Shown one piece after another: positions 1 to 9,236 of a stretch of 64,000 nucleotides of DNA. Location of the stretch: NCBI RefSeq assembly GCF_007993815.1, contig NZ_VJWE01000017.1, positions 62,001-126,000 on the forward strand, given 5' to 3'. Numbering within the stretch: the first letter of the stretch is position 1; the number at the start of each line of letters is the position of its first letter. Under the pieces are notes generated by a model. The model ran no database searches and was not told the DNA's origin. It saw only the letters and a list, made by a program, of their open reading frames with translations. The position numbers and the translations under genes were made by a program. This DNA is from Acidovorax delafieldii. GTDB lineage: Bacteria; Pseudomonadota; Gammaproteobacteria; Burkholderiales; Burkholderiaceae_C.

Positions 1-174
1 GAGCGCGCCACCTGCCCCGATGTGCTGGAGGTGACGGCCTGGACGGAGGACGGCGAGATCATGGGCGTGCGCCACAAGACGCTGGCGATCGAAGGCGTGC
101 AGTTCCACCCCGAAAGCATCCTCACCGAACACGGCCACGCCATGCTCAAGAACTTTCTGGAGCAGCGCACATGA
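1..174 (+). CDS. trpG: Anthranilate synthase component II (glutamine amidotransferase), 3' end only
   Basis: The last 57 codons of the amidotransferase subunit, which supplies ammonia from glutamine to TrpE in the first committed step of tryptophan synthesis. The visible part carries the GVQFHPES motif, whose His and Glu complete the class I amidotransferase triad. The cysteine nucleophile lies before the window. The stop TGA overlaps the next ATG (ATGA at 171-174), so the downstream LysE-type gene is probably translationally coupled. The trpD and trpC genes that follow support the assignment over other amidotransferases such as PabA. Confidence 0.93.
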   Translation, partial: ERATCPDVLEVTAWTEDGEIMGVRHKTLAIEGVQFHPESILTEHGHAMLKNFLEQRT

Positions 175-839
175 TGATTGACGCCCACCAGTTGGTGATG
201 TTCATTGCCGCAGGCTGGCTGCTCAACCTCACGCCAGGCCCCGATGTGCTTTACATCGTGACCAACGCGCTCAAGTCCGGCACCCGCGCGGGCATCGTGG
301 CGGGCCTGGGCATCACGGCTGGGTGTTTTGTGCACATCTTTGCGGCCGCCGTGGGCGTGGGTGCGCTGCTGGCCGCATCGGCCACGGCGTTCACCGTGCT
401 CAAGTGGATCGGTGCTGCGTACCTGATGTGGATGGGTGTGCGCATGCTGTTGTCCAAGCCCGGTGCCGATGGGGGCAACAGCGCAGCGCTGGCAGCCGCG
501 CAGGCGGCCCCTGCGCAGCACACACCGCTGCGCAAGGTGTTCCTCGGTGGCTTCTGGACCAATGTGCTCAACCCCAAGGTCGCGATCTTCTTCCTGGCCT
601 TTGTGCCGCAGTTCATCGCGCCGGGCGCGGACAACAAGGCGCTGGCCTTTGTGCTGTTGGGCGTGCTGTTCAACCTCAACGCCGTCCCCGTCAATGTGGG
701 CTGGGCGCTGGCGGCATCGTGGATGGCACGGCGCGCCGGGGTGATCCAGCGCGGCATGCACTGGCTGGACCGCGTGGCCGGTGCCATGTTCATCGGCTTC
801 GGGCTCAAGCTGGCCTTCACGGACCAGCCCTCAGCATAA
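171..839 (+). CDS. LysE/RhtB family amino acid exporter
   Basis: A 222-residue inner-membrane protein of the LysE/RhtB family, which exports amino acids by a proton- or ion-coupled mechanism. The N-terminus has the family pattern [11 protein letters not shown], followed by about six hydrophobic segments spread over the whole length, which matches the usual 200-220 residues. It starts inside the trpG stop and ends 17 bases before trpD, so it is part of the trp operon. An ATG at 174 is an equally possible start. The position suggests export of an aromatic amino acid or a pathway intermediate. The substrate is inferred, not shown. Confidence 0.9.
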   Translation: MMIDAHQLVMFIAAGWLLNLTPGPDVLYIVTNALKSGTRAGIVAGLGITAGCFVHIFAAAVGVGALLAASATAFTVLKWIGAAYLMWMGVRMLLSKPGADGGNSAALAAAQAAPAQHTPLRKVFLGGFWTNVLNPKVAIFFLAFVPQFIAPGADNKALAFVLLGVLFNLNAVPVNVGWALAASWMARRAGVIQRGMHWLDRVAGAMFIGFGLKLAFTDQPSA

Positions 840-856
840 ATACAAGGAGACATTCC

Positions 857-1888
857 ATGCCCATTACCCCCCAGGAAGCGCTGCAGCGCACCATCGAGCA
901 CCGCGAAATCTTCCACGACGAGATGCTGCACCTGATGCGGCTCATCATGAACGGCGAACTCTCACCCGTCATGACCGCGTCCATCATCACCGGCCTGCGC
1001 GTGAAGAAGGAAACCATCGGCGAGATCACCGCTGCCGCGCAGGTGATGCGCGAGTTCAGCACCAAGGTGCACGTCAAGGACGCGACCCACATGGTGGACA
1101 TCGTGGGCACGGGCGGTGACGGTGCCAACACCTTCAACATCTCCACCTGCTCTATGTTCGTAGCCGCCGCTGCGGGCGCCAAGGTCAGCAAACACGGTGG
1201 GCGCGGTGTGTCGAGCAAAAGCGGCAGCGCCGATGTGATGGAGGCCCTGGGCATCCACATCAACCTGAAGCCCGAGCAGATCGCCCAGTGCATCGCTGAA
1301 GTCGGCATCGGCTTCATGTTTGCGCCCAACCACCACCCGGCCATGAAGAACGTGGCCCCGGTGCGCAAGGAATTGGGCGTGCGCACCATCTTCAACATCC
1401 TGGGCCCGCTGACCAACCCGGCCGGTGCGCCCAACATCTTGATGGGCGTGTTCCACCCCGACCTCGTGGGCATCCAAGTGCGCGCGCTGCAGCGCCTGGG
1501 CGCCGAGCACGCGCTGGTGGTGTACGGCCGTGACGGCATGGACGAAGTGAGCCTGGGCGCCGCCACGCTGGTCGGTGAGCTGAAGAACGGCCAGATCACC
1601 GAATACGAGATCCACCCTGAAGACTTCGGCCTGCCGATGGCCAGCAACCGGGCGCTCAAGGTCGAAACACCCGAGCAGTCGCGTGAGATGCTGATCGGCG
1701 TGCTCAAGGGCGAACCCGGTGCCGCGCAGGACATCGTCTGCCTGAATGCAGGCGTGGCCCTGTACGCCGCCAACGTGGCCGAGTCCATCCAGACGGGCAT
1801 TGCCAAGGCACGCGCTGCGATTGCCTCCGGCGCCGCGCTGGCCAAGCTGGAGCAGGTGGTCACGCGCACGCATGCGCTGGCGGTGTGA
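857..1888 (+). CDS. trpD: Anthranilate phosphoribosyltransferase
   Basis: A 343-residue cytosolic enzyme that joins anthranilate to phosphoribosyl pyrophosphate. The family motifs are all present: [14 protein letters not shown] for PRPP and metal binding, [21 protein letters not shown]-type glycine-rich segment, and the anthranilate-site segment around [12 protein letters not shown] with [16 protein letters not shown]. The ATG at 857 has a clear AAGGAGA ribosome site (844-850); a longer open frame upstream lacks family similarity. It follows trpG and the exporter in the same operon. Confidence 0.97.
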   Translation: MPITPQEALQRTIEHREIFHDEMLHLMRLIMNGELSPVMTASIITGLRVKKETIGEITAAAQVMREFSTKVHVKDATHMVDIVGTGGDGANTFNISTCSMFVAAAAGAKVSKHGGRGVSSKSGSADVMEALGIHINLKPEQIAQCIAEVGIGFMFAPNHHPAMKNVAPVRKELGVRTIFNILGPLTNPAGAPNILMGVFHPDLVGIQVRALQRLGAEHALVVYGRDGMDEVSLGAATLVGELKNGQITEYEIHPEDFGLPMASNRALKVETPEQSREMLIGVLKGEPGAAQDIVCLNAGVALYAANVAESIQTGIAKARAAIASGAALAKLEQVVTRTHALAV

Positions 1889-1902
1889 CCTCGGAGCAGA
1901 CA

Positions 1903-2472
1903 ATGAAAAGTGGCCATCGTGTGCTGCAAGATGTCCACGACCTCGCAGCTGTCGTTGAGATGGAAGCCTGTCTGTACCTCCCCGCACGGGTGCAAAAGCA
2001 AACAGTATGGACGAGCGTCTTGACGGTTCTGCCGCTTTGCTTAATGGGCTATATCGTGCTGATTTTTCGGTGGCCACTGCTCGCGACCGAATGGTGGGTC
2101 ATCGTGCTTTGCCTTTTTGGCGCAGCAGCTGTGTTGCGGTGGCACGTCCGGAGATCCACATACAGTGCGTATTGGATCCTGGACATCGCGAAGCGCAGGC
2201 TGGAGTCGGTGGAAAAGGACGTGGCACCGATCCAACTGGATGCGTCGCATTCCATTGGCTGCCACGGTGGGCCGCTCCATCATGGCGTTCTCACGGTCGA
2301 AGTCGAGTTGCGCCACAGAACCTCGGGTCCTGTCGCCACCCTATGCTCTGTGGACATGCCAACCTCTCTGAAGTCCAACTTGGCCACCCAATTGGAGATT
2401 CTCGACAAGTGCGTGGACCGGTTGGTTCATCGACTGGAGATCCGGCGATCCGGCGCTCGGCTGGTTTCGTAG
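1903..2472 (+). CDS. Membrane protein of unknown function inserted between trpD and trpC
   Basis: A 189-residue protein I do not recognise. Two adjacent hydrophobic segments (about residues 38-58 and 65-82) form a membrane hairpin. A soluble C-terminal domain of about 105 residues follows, rich in charged residues and His/Cys (SHSIGCHGGPLHHG). The ATG at 1903 has a GGAG ribosome site six bases upstream. A GTG at 1885, overlapping the trpD stop, is an alternative start and would couple it to trpD. Codon use and GC content look lower than in the flanking trp genes, which points to a later insertion into the operon. I infer a cell-envelope location only; no function is proposed. Confidence 0.7.
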   Translation: MKSGHRVLQDVHDLAAVVEMEACLYLPARVQKQTVWTSVLTVLPLCLMGYIVLIFRWPLLATEWWVIVLCLFGAAAVLRWHVRRSTYSAYWILDIAKRRLESVEKDVAPIQLDASHSIGCHGGPLHHGVLTVEVELRHRTSGPVATLCSVDMPTSLKSNLATQLEILDKCVDRLVHRLEIRRSGARLVS

Positions 2473-2529
2473 ACTTGCAAAGCAACCTATTCAACATGCG
2501 CGCAGCGTATTACCCCAACTGGTACTCAA

Positions 2530-3330
2530 ATGTCTGACATCCTCAACAAAATCGTCGCTGTCAAGCACGAAGAAGTGACCGCCGCCAAGAAGCGCCTGCC
2601 GTTCGACGCCATGCGCGCCGATGCGGAGAGCCGCGTGCTCACGCGCGACTTTGAAGGCGCGCTGCGGGCCAAGATCGCCAAGGGCCAGGCGGCGGTGATT
2701 GCCGAGGTCAAGAAGGCCAGCCCCAGCAAGGGCGTGCTGCGCGCTGACTTCGAGCCCGCTGACATTGCGCAAAGCTATATGGAAGGCGATGGCAAGGTCA
2801 GCGCGGCCTGCCTGTCGGTGCTGACCGACCGGCAGTTCTTTCAGGGCCAGCCCGACTACCTGAAGCAGGCCCGTGCCAGCACCTTGCTGCCCGTGCTGCG
2901 CAAGGACTTCATGGTGGATGCGTACCAGATCTACGAATCCCGCGCCATGGGCGCCGATGCCATCCTGCTGATCGCTGCCTGCCTGGATGACGCGCAGATG
3001 GCTGATTTCGAGGCCATTGCCCGCAGCCTGGACATGGCGGTGCTGGTGGAGGTGCACGACCGCGCCGAACTGGAGCGCGCGCTCAAGCTCAAGACCCCGC
3101 TGGTGGGCATCAACAACCGCAACCTGCGCACGTTTGAAGTCACGCTGGACACCACCCTGGGCATGCTCAAGGATGTGCCTGCGGACCGTTTGCTGGTCAC
3201 CGAGTCCGGCATCCTCAAGCCTGCCGATGTGAAGACCATGCGCGACGCGGGTGTGCACGCCTTTCTGGTGGGCGAGGCCTTCATGCGGGCGGATGACCCT
3301 GGCCTGGCGCTGGCCAAGCTGTTCGCTTGA
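2530..3330 (+). CDS. trpC: Indole-3-glycerol phosphate synthase
   Basis: A 266-residue TIM-barrel enzyme that closes the indole ring of CdRP, giving indole-3-glycerol phosphate. Conserved barrel motifs are visible: [10 protein letters not shown] (catalytic Lys and phosphate site), [34 protein letters not shown] and LVTESGI. It is a monofunctional enzyme, not fused to TrpF as in enteric bacteria. It is the last trp gene in the window. A dispersed repeat follows directly and may end the transcript. Confidence 0.97.
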   Translation: MSDILNKIVAVKHEEVTAAKKRLPFDAMRADAESRVLTRDFEGALRAKIAKGQAAVIAEVKKASPSKGVLRADFEPADIAQSYMEGDGKVSAACLSVLTDRQFFQGQPDYLKQARASTLLPVLRKDFMVDAYQIYESRAMGADAILLIAACLDDAQMADFEAIARSLDMAVLVEVHDRAELERALKLKTPLVGINNRNLRTFEVTLDTTLGMLKDVPADRLLVTESGILKPADVKTMRDAGVHAFLVGEAFMRADDPGLALAKLFA

Positions 3331-3346
3331 TAGTGATCAATCACTA
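3331..3346. repeat. Perfect inverted repeat behind trpC
   Basis: TAGTGAT-CA-ATCACTA is a 7-base perfect inverted repeat placed directly after the trpC stop codon and directly before a copy of the dispersed repeat. No T tract follows closely, so intrinsic termination is doubtful. Confidence 0.55.
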
Positions 3347-3349
3347 TGT

Positions 3350-3394
3350 TTTTGATAGCTGCTGGAGCATATGTAACTGGCGCTACCAGCCCAT
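3350..3394 (+). repeat. Dispersed Comamonadaceae-type repeat, copy 1
   Basis: Contains the shared core ATAGCTGCTGGAGCAT...GGCGCTACC, also found near 8275, 26208 (reverse), 26415, 51990, 54480 and 63745 (reverse). It fills the gap between trpC and ung. The element is about 45-55 bases long, with a GC-rich core and AT-rich flanks, and no coding potential of its own. Confidence 0.8.
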
Positions 3395-3400
3395 TTCGCC

Positions 3401-4117
3401 ATGAATTCCTCTGAAATGCCCGCCACGCAACTCCAGACGGCCCAACCCGCCGACTGGCCGGTGGCCCCTGGCTGGCAGCCCTTGGTGGACGCCTTTTTTG
3501 CGGGCGCGCGTGGGCAGGCGTTGCTCGCTCACTTGCAGGCGCGGCTGCAGGCCGGGGCTGCGATCTTTCCGCCCCAGCCGTTGCGCGCGCTGGACCTGAC
3601 GCCACCCGAAGATGTGCGCGTGGTCATCCTGGGGCAGGACCCGTACCACGGCCGGGGCCAGGCCGAGGGTCTGGCATTTTCGGTGGCGCCGGGCGTGCGG
3701 CTGCCGCCCTCGCTGCAGAACATCTTCAAGGAAATGCAGCGCGACCTGGGGGTGGCGTTTCCCCCGTTCCCGAACCCCGGCGGGAGCCTGGTCAAGTGGG
3801 CAAAAAATGGCGTGCTGCTGCTCAACACCTGCCTCACGGTGGAAGAGGGCCAGGCCGCCAGCCATGCGGGCAAGGGCTGGGAAGAGCTGACCGACACCGT
3901 CATCCGCCACGTGGCCGAGGGCCCGCGCCCGGTGGTGTTCATGCTCTGGGGCTCGCACGCACAGGGAAAGCGCGCATGGATTCCCGCCGACCGGGGGCAC
4001 CTGGTGCTTACGTCCAACCATCCCTCGCCGCTGTCGGCCCTGCGCCCGCCCGTGCCCTTCATTGGCAACGGGCACTTTGGCAAGGCGCGGGATTTTCGCG
4101 CGCAGCACGGGTACTGA
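3401..4117 (+). CDS. ung: Uracil-DNA glycosylase
   Basis: A 238-residue family 1 uracil-DNA glycosylase that removes uracil from DNA at the start of base excision repair. The water-activating motif GQDPYHG, with its catalytic Asp, and the DNA-intercalation motif HPSPLS are both intact. Length is typical. The first ATG (3401) gives about 30 non-conserved N-terminal residues. An ATG at 3416 in the same frame is an alternative. Confidence 0.96.
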   Translation: MNSSEMPATQLQTAQPADWPVAPGWQPLVDAFFAGARGQALLAHLQARLQAGAAIFPPQPLRALDLTPPEDVRVVILGQDPYHGRGQAEGLAFSVAPGVRLPPSLQNIFKEMQRDLGVAFPPFPNPGGSLVKWAKNGVLLLNTCLTVEEGQAASHAGKGWEELTDTVIRHVAEGPRPVVFMLWGSHAQGKRAWIPADRGHLVLTSNHPSPLSALRPPVPFIGNGHFGKARDFRAQHGY

Positions 4118-4145
4118 GCAGGGTTCGCAACACCGCGCGCGCGCC

Positions 4146-4415
4146 ATGACCGACGCAGACGTGGAGGCGCAAATCTTCGCCTTGCTGGCGCAGCGCAAGC
4201 CGCACACGACGATCTGCCCGTCAGAGGTCGCTCGGGCGTTGGTGCCAGAGGGCGGTGATTGGCGCCACTACATGCCTCAAGTCAGGCAGGTGGCGCAGGT
4301 TTTGGCCCAGCAGCACCGCCTGCGCGTCACGCGCGGCGGGGTGCCGGTGGATGCCATAGCGCCCGGCGGCCCGATTCGCCTCGGTCTGCCGATGGATGAC
4401 CAGCCCAGCGACTAA
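4146..4415 (+). CDS. DUF3253 family protein
   Basis: An 89-residue small cytosolic protein resembling the DUF3253 family: an N-terminal helical segment (IFALLAQRKPHTTICPSEVARAL), a GGDWRHYMPQVR stretch and a short C-terminal beta part with GGPIRLGL. The fold looks like a small winged helix, which could mean nucleic-acid binding, but no function is established. It lies 28 bases after ung and may be co-transcribed with it. Confidence 0.75.
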   Translation: MTDADVEAQIFALLAQRKPHTTICPSEVARALVPEGGDWRHYMPQVRQVAQVLAQQHRLRVTRGGVPVDAIAPGGPIRLGLPMDDQPSD

Positions 4416-4428
4416 CCCACGCCAAGGC

Positions 4429-5340
4429 CTACCACGGCTGCGGTAGCCGCTCCTTGAGCAGTTCCAGAAACGCCTGCGCCGCCACCGGCAGGCTGCGCCC
4501 GGCCAGGGTCTGGAGTTCGATGTCGCGCAGGTCCATGCCAGGGTCGCTGATGGGCAGGGCCACGATGGCGCCTTCGGCCACCAGGTGGCGCACGGCGATC
4601 TCGCTGGCTACGGACAGGCCGCCGCCCAGCTGTACAAAGTTGACCACCGTCTTGGCGTGGTTGCTGATGAGCACGGCCTCCAGCTGCAGGCCCTGGCGGC
4701 TGCAGACGATGTCGATCATCTGACGCACCGTGGTTTCGGCCGGGGGCAGGGCCAGCGGGTACCCGGCCATCTGCGCCAGGGTCACGCTGCTTGCGCTGGC
4801 CAGTGGGTGGCCCGGGGGCAGCAGGGCCAGCACTGGCGCGCTCTGGCGGTAGGCCACGTCGATGTCCTTGTGCGGTGCGCGGCTGAAGCACAGGCCGATG
4901 TCGGCTGCGCCGCTGCGCACGGCGTCGGGCACCTGTGCCGTGGGCAAGGCGATCACGCTGAACTGCACCCCTGCGTACGTGCGCTGGAACTCCACGCACA
5001 GGCGCGGCACCAGCTCGTTCGCAAACGCATCCGACGTGGCCAGGCGCACCTGCCCCGCACGCAGGCCCTGCAGCGCGCCGATCTCGCCCAGCGCGCGCTC
5101 GGCGTCCAGCAACGTACGGCGCGCGTGCACCGCCAGGATCTCGCCCGCCGCCGTCAGCACCATGCCGCGCGGGTGGCGCTCAAAGAGGGGCGTGCCCAGC
5201 TGGGCCTCCAGCCCCGCGATCTGGCGGCTCAGTGCCGAGGCGGCCACATGCAGCCGGGCCGAAGCCTCGGTGAGCGATCCACTTTGCGCCACGGCCAGAA
5301 AGTAGCGCAGGGTGGTGTCTTGCAGCAGGTGGGGGCGCAT
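4429..5340 (-). CDS. LysR family transcriptional regulator
   Basis: A 303-residue LysR-type regulator with an N-terminal winged helix-turn-helix (about residues 8-67: LRYFLAVAQSGSLTEASARL, then SALSRQI) and a C-terminal periplasmic-binding-like effector domain. I chose the start at 5340, where the conserved N-terminus begins; an upstream ATG at 5424 adds 28 unlike residues. It is transcribed divergently from the Bug-type receptor across about 150 bases, the usual arrangement for a LysR protein and its target. The effector is probably the acid bound by that receptor; this is inferred. Confidence 0.9.
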   Translation of the reverse strand: MRPHLLQDTTLRYFLAVAQSGSLTEASARLHVAASALSRQIAGLEAQLGTPLFERHPRGMVLTAAGEILAVHARRTLLDAERALGEIGALQGLRAGQVRLATSDAFANELVPRLCVEFQRTYAGVQFSVIALPTAQVPDAVRSGAADIGLCFSRAPHKDIDVAYRQSAPVLALLPPGHPLASASSVTLAQMAGYPLALPPAETTVRQMIDIVCSRQGLQLEAVLISNHAKTVVNFVQLGGGLSVASEIAVRHLVAEGAIVALPISDPGMDLRDIELQTLAGRSLPVAAQAFLELLKERLPQPW

Positions 5341-5492
5341 GGAGGGAGGGGCGGAGATGGAGGTGTTCAGTATGCGCCGGTTTGCCGTGGTGGCAAAGCA
5401 GCTTGCTGAAATGCTGGTGGTCAAGCAAGGCGCAGATTCCTAAGATGGTTCCATCCTTTGTTGTGTCCGATTTCTTTGCGGGAGTGCTCTGT

Positions 5493-6476
5493 ATGCGTCT
5501 ACTTTCCTGGGGCCGTGGTGTCTGGGGCCTGGCCGGCCTGCTGGTGCTGGCATCTGCCGCGCAGGCACAAGCCAATTGGCCGGATCGCCCTGTGCGGGTG
5601 ATCGTGCCCTTCCCCGCCAGCGGCGCGACCGACCTGGTGGCCCGCACCGTTACCCAGCGCGTCGCGGCCGACCTGGGACAGCAACTGGTGGTGGACAACA
5701 AGCCCGGCGCTGGCGGCACCCTGGGCACGGCCGAGGCGGCCAAGGCCGCACCCGACGGCTACACCCTGCTGCTGACCACGAGCAGCACACATGCCATCTC
5801 GCCCCACCTCATGCCCAAGCTGGCTTATGACCCGCGCAAGGACTTCACGCCGGTGGCCCATGTGGCCGACGCACCCAGCGTGCTGCTGGTCACCAACAGC
5901 CTGCCGGTCAAGACTGTGGGCGAACTGATTGCCTACGCCAAGGCCCACCCCGGCAAGCTCAACTACGCCACCAGCGGCAATGGCACCATCGTGCACCTGA
6001 ACACGGCCGCCTTCAGCGCCCAGGCGGGTGTGGAGATGACGCACATCCCCTACAAGGGCACGGCCCTGGCCATCCCTGACCTGATTGCCGGGCAGACGCA
6101 TGTGCTGTTTGACTCGCTGCCCACCGGCATGCCGCACGCCAAGGCCGGCCGCCTGCGCGCACTGGCCGTGACCAGCGAAAAGCGCAGCACCCTGGCGCCT
6201 GAGCTGCCCACGCTGGCCGAATCCGGCCTGCCCGGCTATTCGTCGGTGACCTGGTTTGGCGTGTACCTGCCTGCCGGGGCATCCCCCGCGCTGGTGGAGA
6301 AGGTGCATAAGGCCTTCGCCAAAGCCGTACAGGCGCCCGAAGTGGCCGAGAGCCTGGCCAAGCTGGGCGTGGAGCCCGCCGCACCGCGCACGCCCGCGCA
6401 GTTCGCCAGCATGGTGCAGGCCGACAGCAACCGTTGGGCCACCGTCATTCGCCAACACAAAATAACCCTGGAGTGA
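5493..6476 (+). CDS. Tripartite tricarboxylate transporter (Bug/TctC) substrate-binding protein
   Basis: A 327-residue periplasmic receptor of the Bug family, which is greatly expanded in Bordetella and Comamonadaceae. A signal peptide occupies residues 1 to about 24 (charged start, hydrophobic core, AQA cleavage site). Family motifs follow: WPDRPVRVIVPF, GGTLGTAEAAKAAPDGYTLL and the ligand-loop region KPGAGG. No TctA or TctB membrane partner is adjacent, so this is one of the orphan receptors common in the group. The start at 5493 has GGAG eight bases upstream. The ligand cannot be told from sequence; it is probably a carboxylate. Confidence 0.92.
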   Translation: MRLLSWGRGVWGLAGLLVLASAAQAQANWPDRPVRVIVPFPASGATDLVARTVTQRVAADLGQQLVVDNKPGAGGTLGTAEAAKAAPDGYTLLLTTSSTHAISPHLMPKLAYDPRKDFTPVAHVADAPSVLLVTNSLPVKTVGELIAYAKAHPGKLNYATSGNGTIVHLNTAAFSAQAGVEMTHIPYKGTALAIPDLIAGQTHVLFDSLPTGMPHAKAGRLRALAVTSEKRSTLAPELPTLAESGLPGYSSVTWFGVYLPAGASPALVEKVHKAFAKAVQAPEVAESLAKLGVEPAAPRTPAQFASMVQADSNRWATVIRQHKITLE

Positions 6477-6479
6477 CAT

Positions 6480-6600
6480 CCCCCTGAGCGGCTTTGCCGC
6501 TTCCCCCTTCTCTCGAATGGCGTTGCCATTCGGGAAGGGGGACGACGCCCTCGGTGCGGGGCGGCCCTTCCTCGGCGTCCCTCGCTTTGCGCCGCGCCGG
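6480..6600 (+). repeat. Second dispersed-type intergenic repeat (CCCCCTGAGCGGC...GGCGGCCCTTCCTCGGC)
   Basis: The gap between the Bug receptor and ggt holds nested inverted repeats (GAGCGGCTTTGCCGCTTC; CGAATGGCGTTGCCATTCG) inside a C/G-rich frame (CCCCCTTCTCTCG...CGGGAAGGGGGACG). I recall similar elements as recurrent in Comamonadaceae intergenic DNA. It can fold into two hairpins and may end the upstream transcript. Confidence 0.6.
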
Positions 6601-6644
6601 TTTCATGCAGCCCGCCCTGTGCGGGGCAACAGAGTCAGAACGCT

Positions 6645-8246
6645 ATGAATACCCCATCCCTCGACTGGTCCCTTCCCTACGCCTCAAACCGCAGCGCGGT
6701 CATGGGCCGCAACGTGGTCTCCACTTCGCAGCCGCTGGCCGCGCAGGCGGGCCTTCGCATGCTGCTGGCGGGTGGCAACGCGGTGGACGCCGCCATTGCC
6801 GCTGCCATGGCGCTCACGGTGGTGGAGCCCACGGGCTGCGGCCTGGGCAGCGACGGGTTTGCCATCGTGTGGGATGGCAAGGAGCTGCACGGCCTCAATG
6901 CCTCGGGCCGCTCGCCTGCGGCATGGACGCCTGAATACTTCGAGAAGCTGGGCGGCATTCCCGAAACGGGCTGGAACGCCGTCACCGTGCCGGGTGCCGT
7001 GTCGGCCTGGGTGGCCTTGTCCAAGCGCCTGGGCAAGCTGCCGTTTGCACAACTGGCCCAGCCCGCCATCGACTACGCGCGCAACGGCTTTCCGGTGTCG
7101 CCCACCATCGCCCGCCTGTGGGCGCTGGGCGCGGCCAAGCTGGGCACGCAGCCCGGGTTTGCCGAGTGCTTCATGCCGAATGGTCGCGTGCCCCAGGCGG
7201 GCGATATCTTCCGCAGCGAAGCCCATGCGCGCACGCTGGAGCTGATTGCCGAGACCGAGGGCGAGGCCTTCTATCGGGGCGTGATCGCCGAGCGCATCGC
7301 AGCGCATTCGCAGGCCCATGGCGGCGCCATGACGATGGCCGACCTGGCCGCGCACCAGGCCGACTGGGTGGGCACCATCCAGCAGCGGTTTGGCGATTCG
7401 GTGGTCCATGAGATTCCGCCCAACGGCCAGGGCATTGCCGCACTGATGGCGCTGGGCATGCTCGACGCGCATGGCATTGGCGCGCACCCAGTGGACGATG
7501 TGGAGACGGTGCACGCCAGCATCGAGGCCATGAAGCTCGCGTTTGCCGACCTGCACCAGTACAACGCCGACATCGACGCGATGCCGGTGAAACCGGATGC
7601 GCTGCTGAACCCCGACTACCTGCGCAGCCGCGCCGCGCTGATCGACACCACGCGCGCGGGCGACCCTGGCTACGGCGCGCCACGCCCCGGCGGCACGGTG
7701 TATCTGGCGGCGGCCGACGCGTCCGGCATGATGGTCTCGTTCATCCAGTCCAACTACATGGGCTTTGGCTCGGGCGTGGTGGTGCCGGGCACGGGCATCA
7801 GCTTGCAGAACCGGGGCCATGGCTTCAACCTGGTCCCGGGCCACGCCAACCAGGTGGCGCCGCGCAAGCGCCCCTCGCACACCATCATCCCGGCCTTTGC
7901 CATGCATGCCGACGGCACACCGCAGATGGCGTTTGGCGTGATGGGCGGCCCCATGCAAAGCCAGGGCCACACCCAGATGGCGCTGCGCGTGCTGCGCTAC
8001 GGCCAGAACCCACAGGCAGCTGCCGATGCACCCCGCTGGCGCATCACCGGCGGCAAGGGTGTGGCGGTGGAGCCAGGGTTCGACCCCGCCGTGGTCGCCG
8101 CGCTGCGCGCGCGCGGGCACGAGGTGACGGTGGAAGAGGGCAACGGCGTGTTCGCCTTTGGCGGCGCCCAACTGGTGCTCAAGAACGGCAACAGCTACAT
8201 CGCGGGCTCCGACCCGCGCAAGGACGGGCACGCGGTGGCGTTCTGA
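6645..8246 (+). CDS. Gamma-glutamyltransferase family protein
   Basis: A 533-residue member of the N-terminal-nucleophile gamma-glutamyltransferase family. These proteins self-cleave into large and small subunits and transfer or hydrolyse gamma-glutamyl groups of glutathione and related compounds. The likely processing nucleophile is T351 in GGTVYLAAADASG, followed by the conserved SFIQSNYMGFGSG region. No convincing signal peptide is seen, so it may be a cytosolic acylase-like member and not the periplasmic glutathione enzyme. The gene stands alone. A dispersed repeat follows it. Confidence 0.9.
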   Translation: MNTPSLDWSLPYASNRSAVMGRNVVSTSQPLAAQAGLRMLLAGGNAVDAAIAAAMALTVVEPTGCGLGSDGFAIVWDGKELHGLNASGRSPAAWTPEYFEKLGGIPETGWNAVTVPGAVSAWVALSKRLGKLPFAQLAQPAIDYARNGFPVSPTIARLWALGAAKLGTQPGFAECFMPNGRVPQAGDIFRSEAHARTLELIAETEGEAFYRGVIAERIAAHSQAHGGAMTMADLAAHQADWVGTIQQRFGDSVVHEIPPNGQGIAALMALGMLDAHGIGAHPVDDVETVHASIEAMKLAFADLHQYNADIDAMPVKPDALLNPDYLRSRAALIDTTRAGDPGYGAPRPGGTVYLAAADASGMMVSFIQSNYMGFGSGVVVPGTGISLQNRGHGFNLVPGHANQVAPRKRPSHTIIPAFAMHADGTPQMAFGVMGGPMQSQGHTQMALRVLRYGQNPQAAADAPRWRITGGKGVAVEPGFDPAVVAALRARGHEVTVEEGNGVFAFGGAQLVLKNGNSYIAGSDPRKDGHAVAF

Positions 8247-8274
8247 TCCATGCCCAGGCGGCGGGCTTGATGCT

Positions 8275-8325
8275 ATTGAATATATAGCTGCTTAGGCATA
8301 TTGCACTAGCGCTACTGGCTGTTTC
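8275..8325 (+). repeat. Dispersed Comamonadaceae-type repeat, copy 2
   Basis: The core TATAGCTGCTTAGGCATATT...CTAGCGCTACTGGC matches copy 1. It sits between the convergent ggt-like gene and the EamA exporter gene, ending just before the stop codon of the latter. Confidence 0.78.
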
Positions 8326-8330
8326 GGCTC

Positions 8331-9236
8331 TTAACGTGTCTCGCGCACGGTTAGCCAGGCGCTGGCCGCGCCGCTGAGCACGATGGCCGCGATGCCCGCC
8401 ATCGACCACGCATCGGGCACATGGTGGTACACCAGCCAGCCCGCCAGCATGGCAAACCCGATCTGTGCATACAGGAACGGCGCAATCGTCACCGGCGTGG
8501 TGCGCGCATAGGCGTTGAGCAGCAGCATGTGGCCCACCGCGCTCGACAGGCCCATGGTGAACATGCCGGCCCACAGCCACGGGTCGCTCACCGGCTGCCA
8601 GAAGAACGGCACGCCCAGCGACACCAGCGCGGTGGCGATCCAGCTGGTGTAGAGCTGCGTGGTAGCGGGGCTCTCGTGCCCGGCCATCTTGCTGCTCAGC
8701 ACCTGGTAGCCGGTGCCCGCAGCCAGCATGCACAGCGGCCACAGCAGCGCCCAGGTGAAGGCCTCACCGCCGGGCCGGATGATGGCCAGCGTGCCCGCCA
8801 GGCCCGTCACCACCAGCAGCCAGCGCAAAGGGCTCACCGGCTGGTGCAGCCACAGGGCCGCCACCACCGTCACACACAGCGGCACCGTGGCCACGATGGC
8901 CGTGAACTCCGCCAGCGGCAAGGCCGTGAGGCTGATGAAGCCGAACAGGCTGGTCATGGCGAACAGCGCGCCGCGCAAGGCCTGGAAGCGGGGCTGTGTG
9001 GTGCGCAGCGCCGTGCGCCCCGCCCGTTGTAGCACGAAGGCCGTGGTCAGCAGCGACTGGAACACATAGCGCATCCACAGCGCCATGACGATGGGCACGC
9101 CCACGCTGACCAGCTTGCTCGCGGTGTCCAGCAGCGCAAAGAACGCGCAGGCCGTGACGGCGAGCGCGATGCCCGCCAGCGCCGCACGCCGGCGGGCTGC
9201 AGGGCTGGTCGACGGCGCAGGGCCTGAAGAACTCAC
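8331..9236 (-). CDS. DMT superfamily (EamA) transporter
   Basis: A 301-residue inner-membrane protein with about ten hydrophobic segments in two repeated EamA halves, typical of drug/metabolite exporters (RhaT/YdcZ-like). The start is a GTG at 9236 that overlaps the queA stop (GTGA). The open frame runs further upstream, but that part lies in the shadow of queA and has no hydrophobic character. Overlap with queA shows co-transcription. The substrate is unknown. Confidence 0.88.
   Translation of the reverse strand: MSSSGPAPSTSPAARRRAALAGIALAVTACAFFALLDTASKLVSVGVPIVMALWMRYVFQSLLTTAFVLQRAGRTALRTTQPRFQALRGALFAMTSLFGFISLTALPLAEFTAIVATVPLCVTVVAALWLHQPVSPLRWLLVVTGLAGTLAIIRPGGEAFTWALLWPLCMLAAGTGYQVLSSKMAGHESPATTQLYTSWIATALVSLGVPFFWQPVSDPWLWAGMFTMGLSSAVGHMLLLNAYARTTPVTIAPFLYAQIGFAMLAGWLVYHHVPDAWSMAGIAAIVLSGAASAWLTVRETR

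Noticed and set aside
323-1888. Long open frame extending trpD upstream to 323
   Set aside because: The upstream part is an out-of-frame shadow of the exporter gene. TrpD similarity begins at 857 behind a clear ribosome site.
6494-6934. 146-residue frame over the repeat before ggt
   Set aside because: Built from the intergenic repeat and the out-of-frame start of ggt; no ribosome site.
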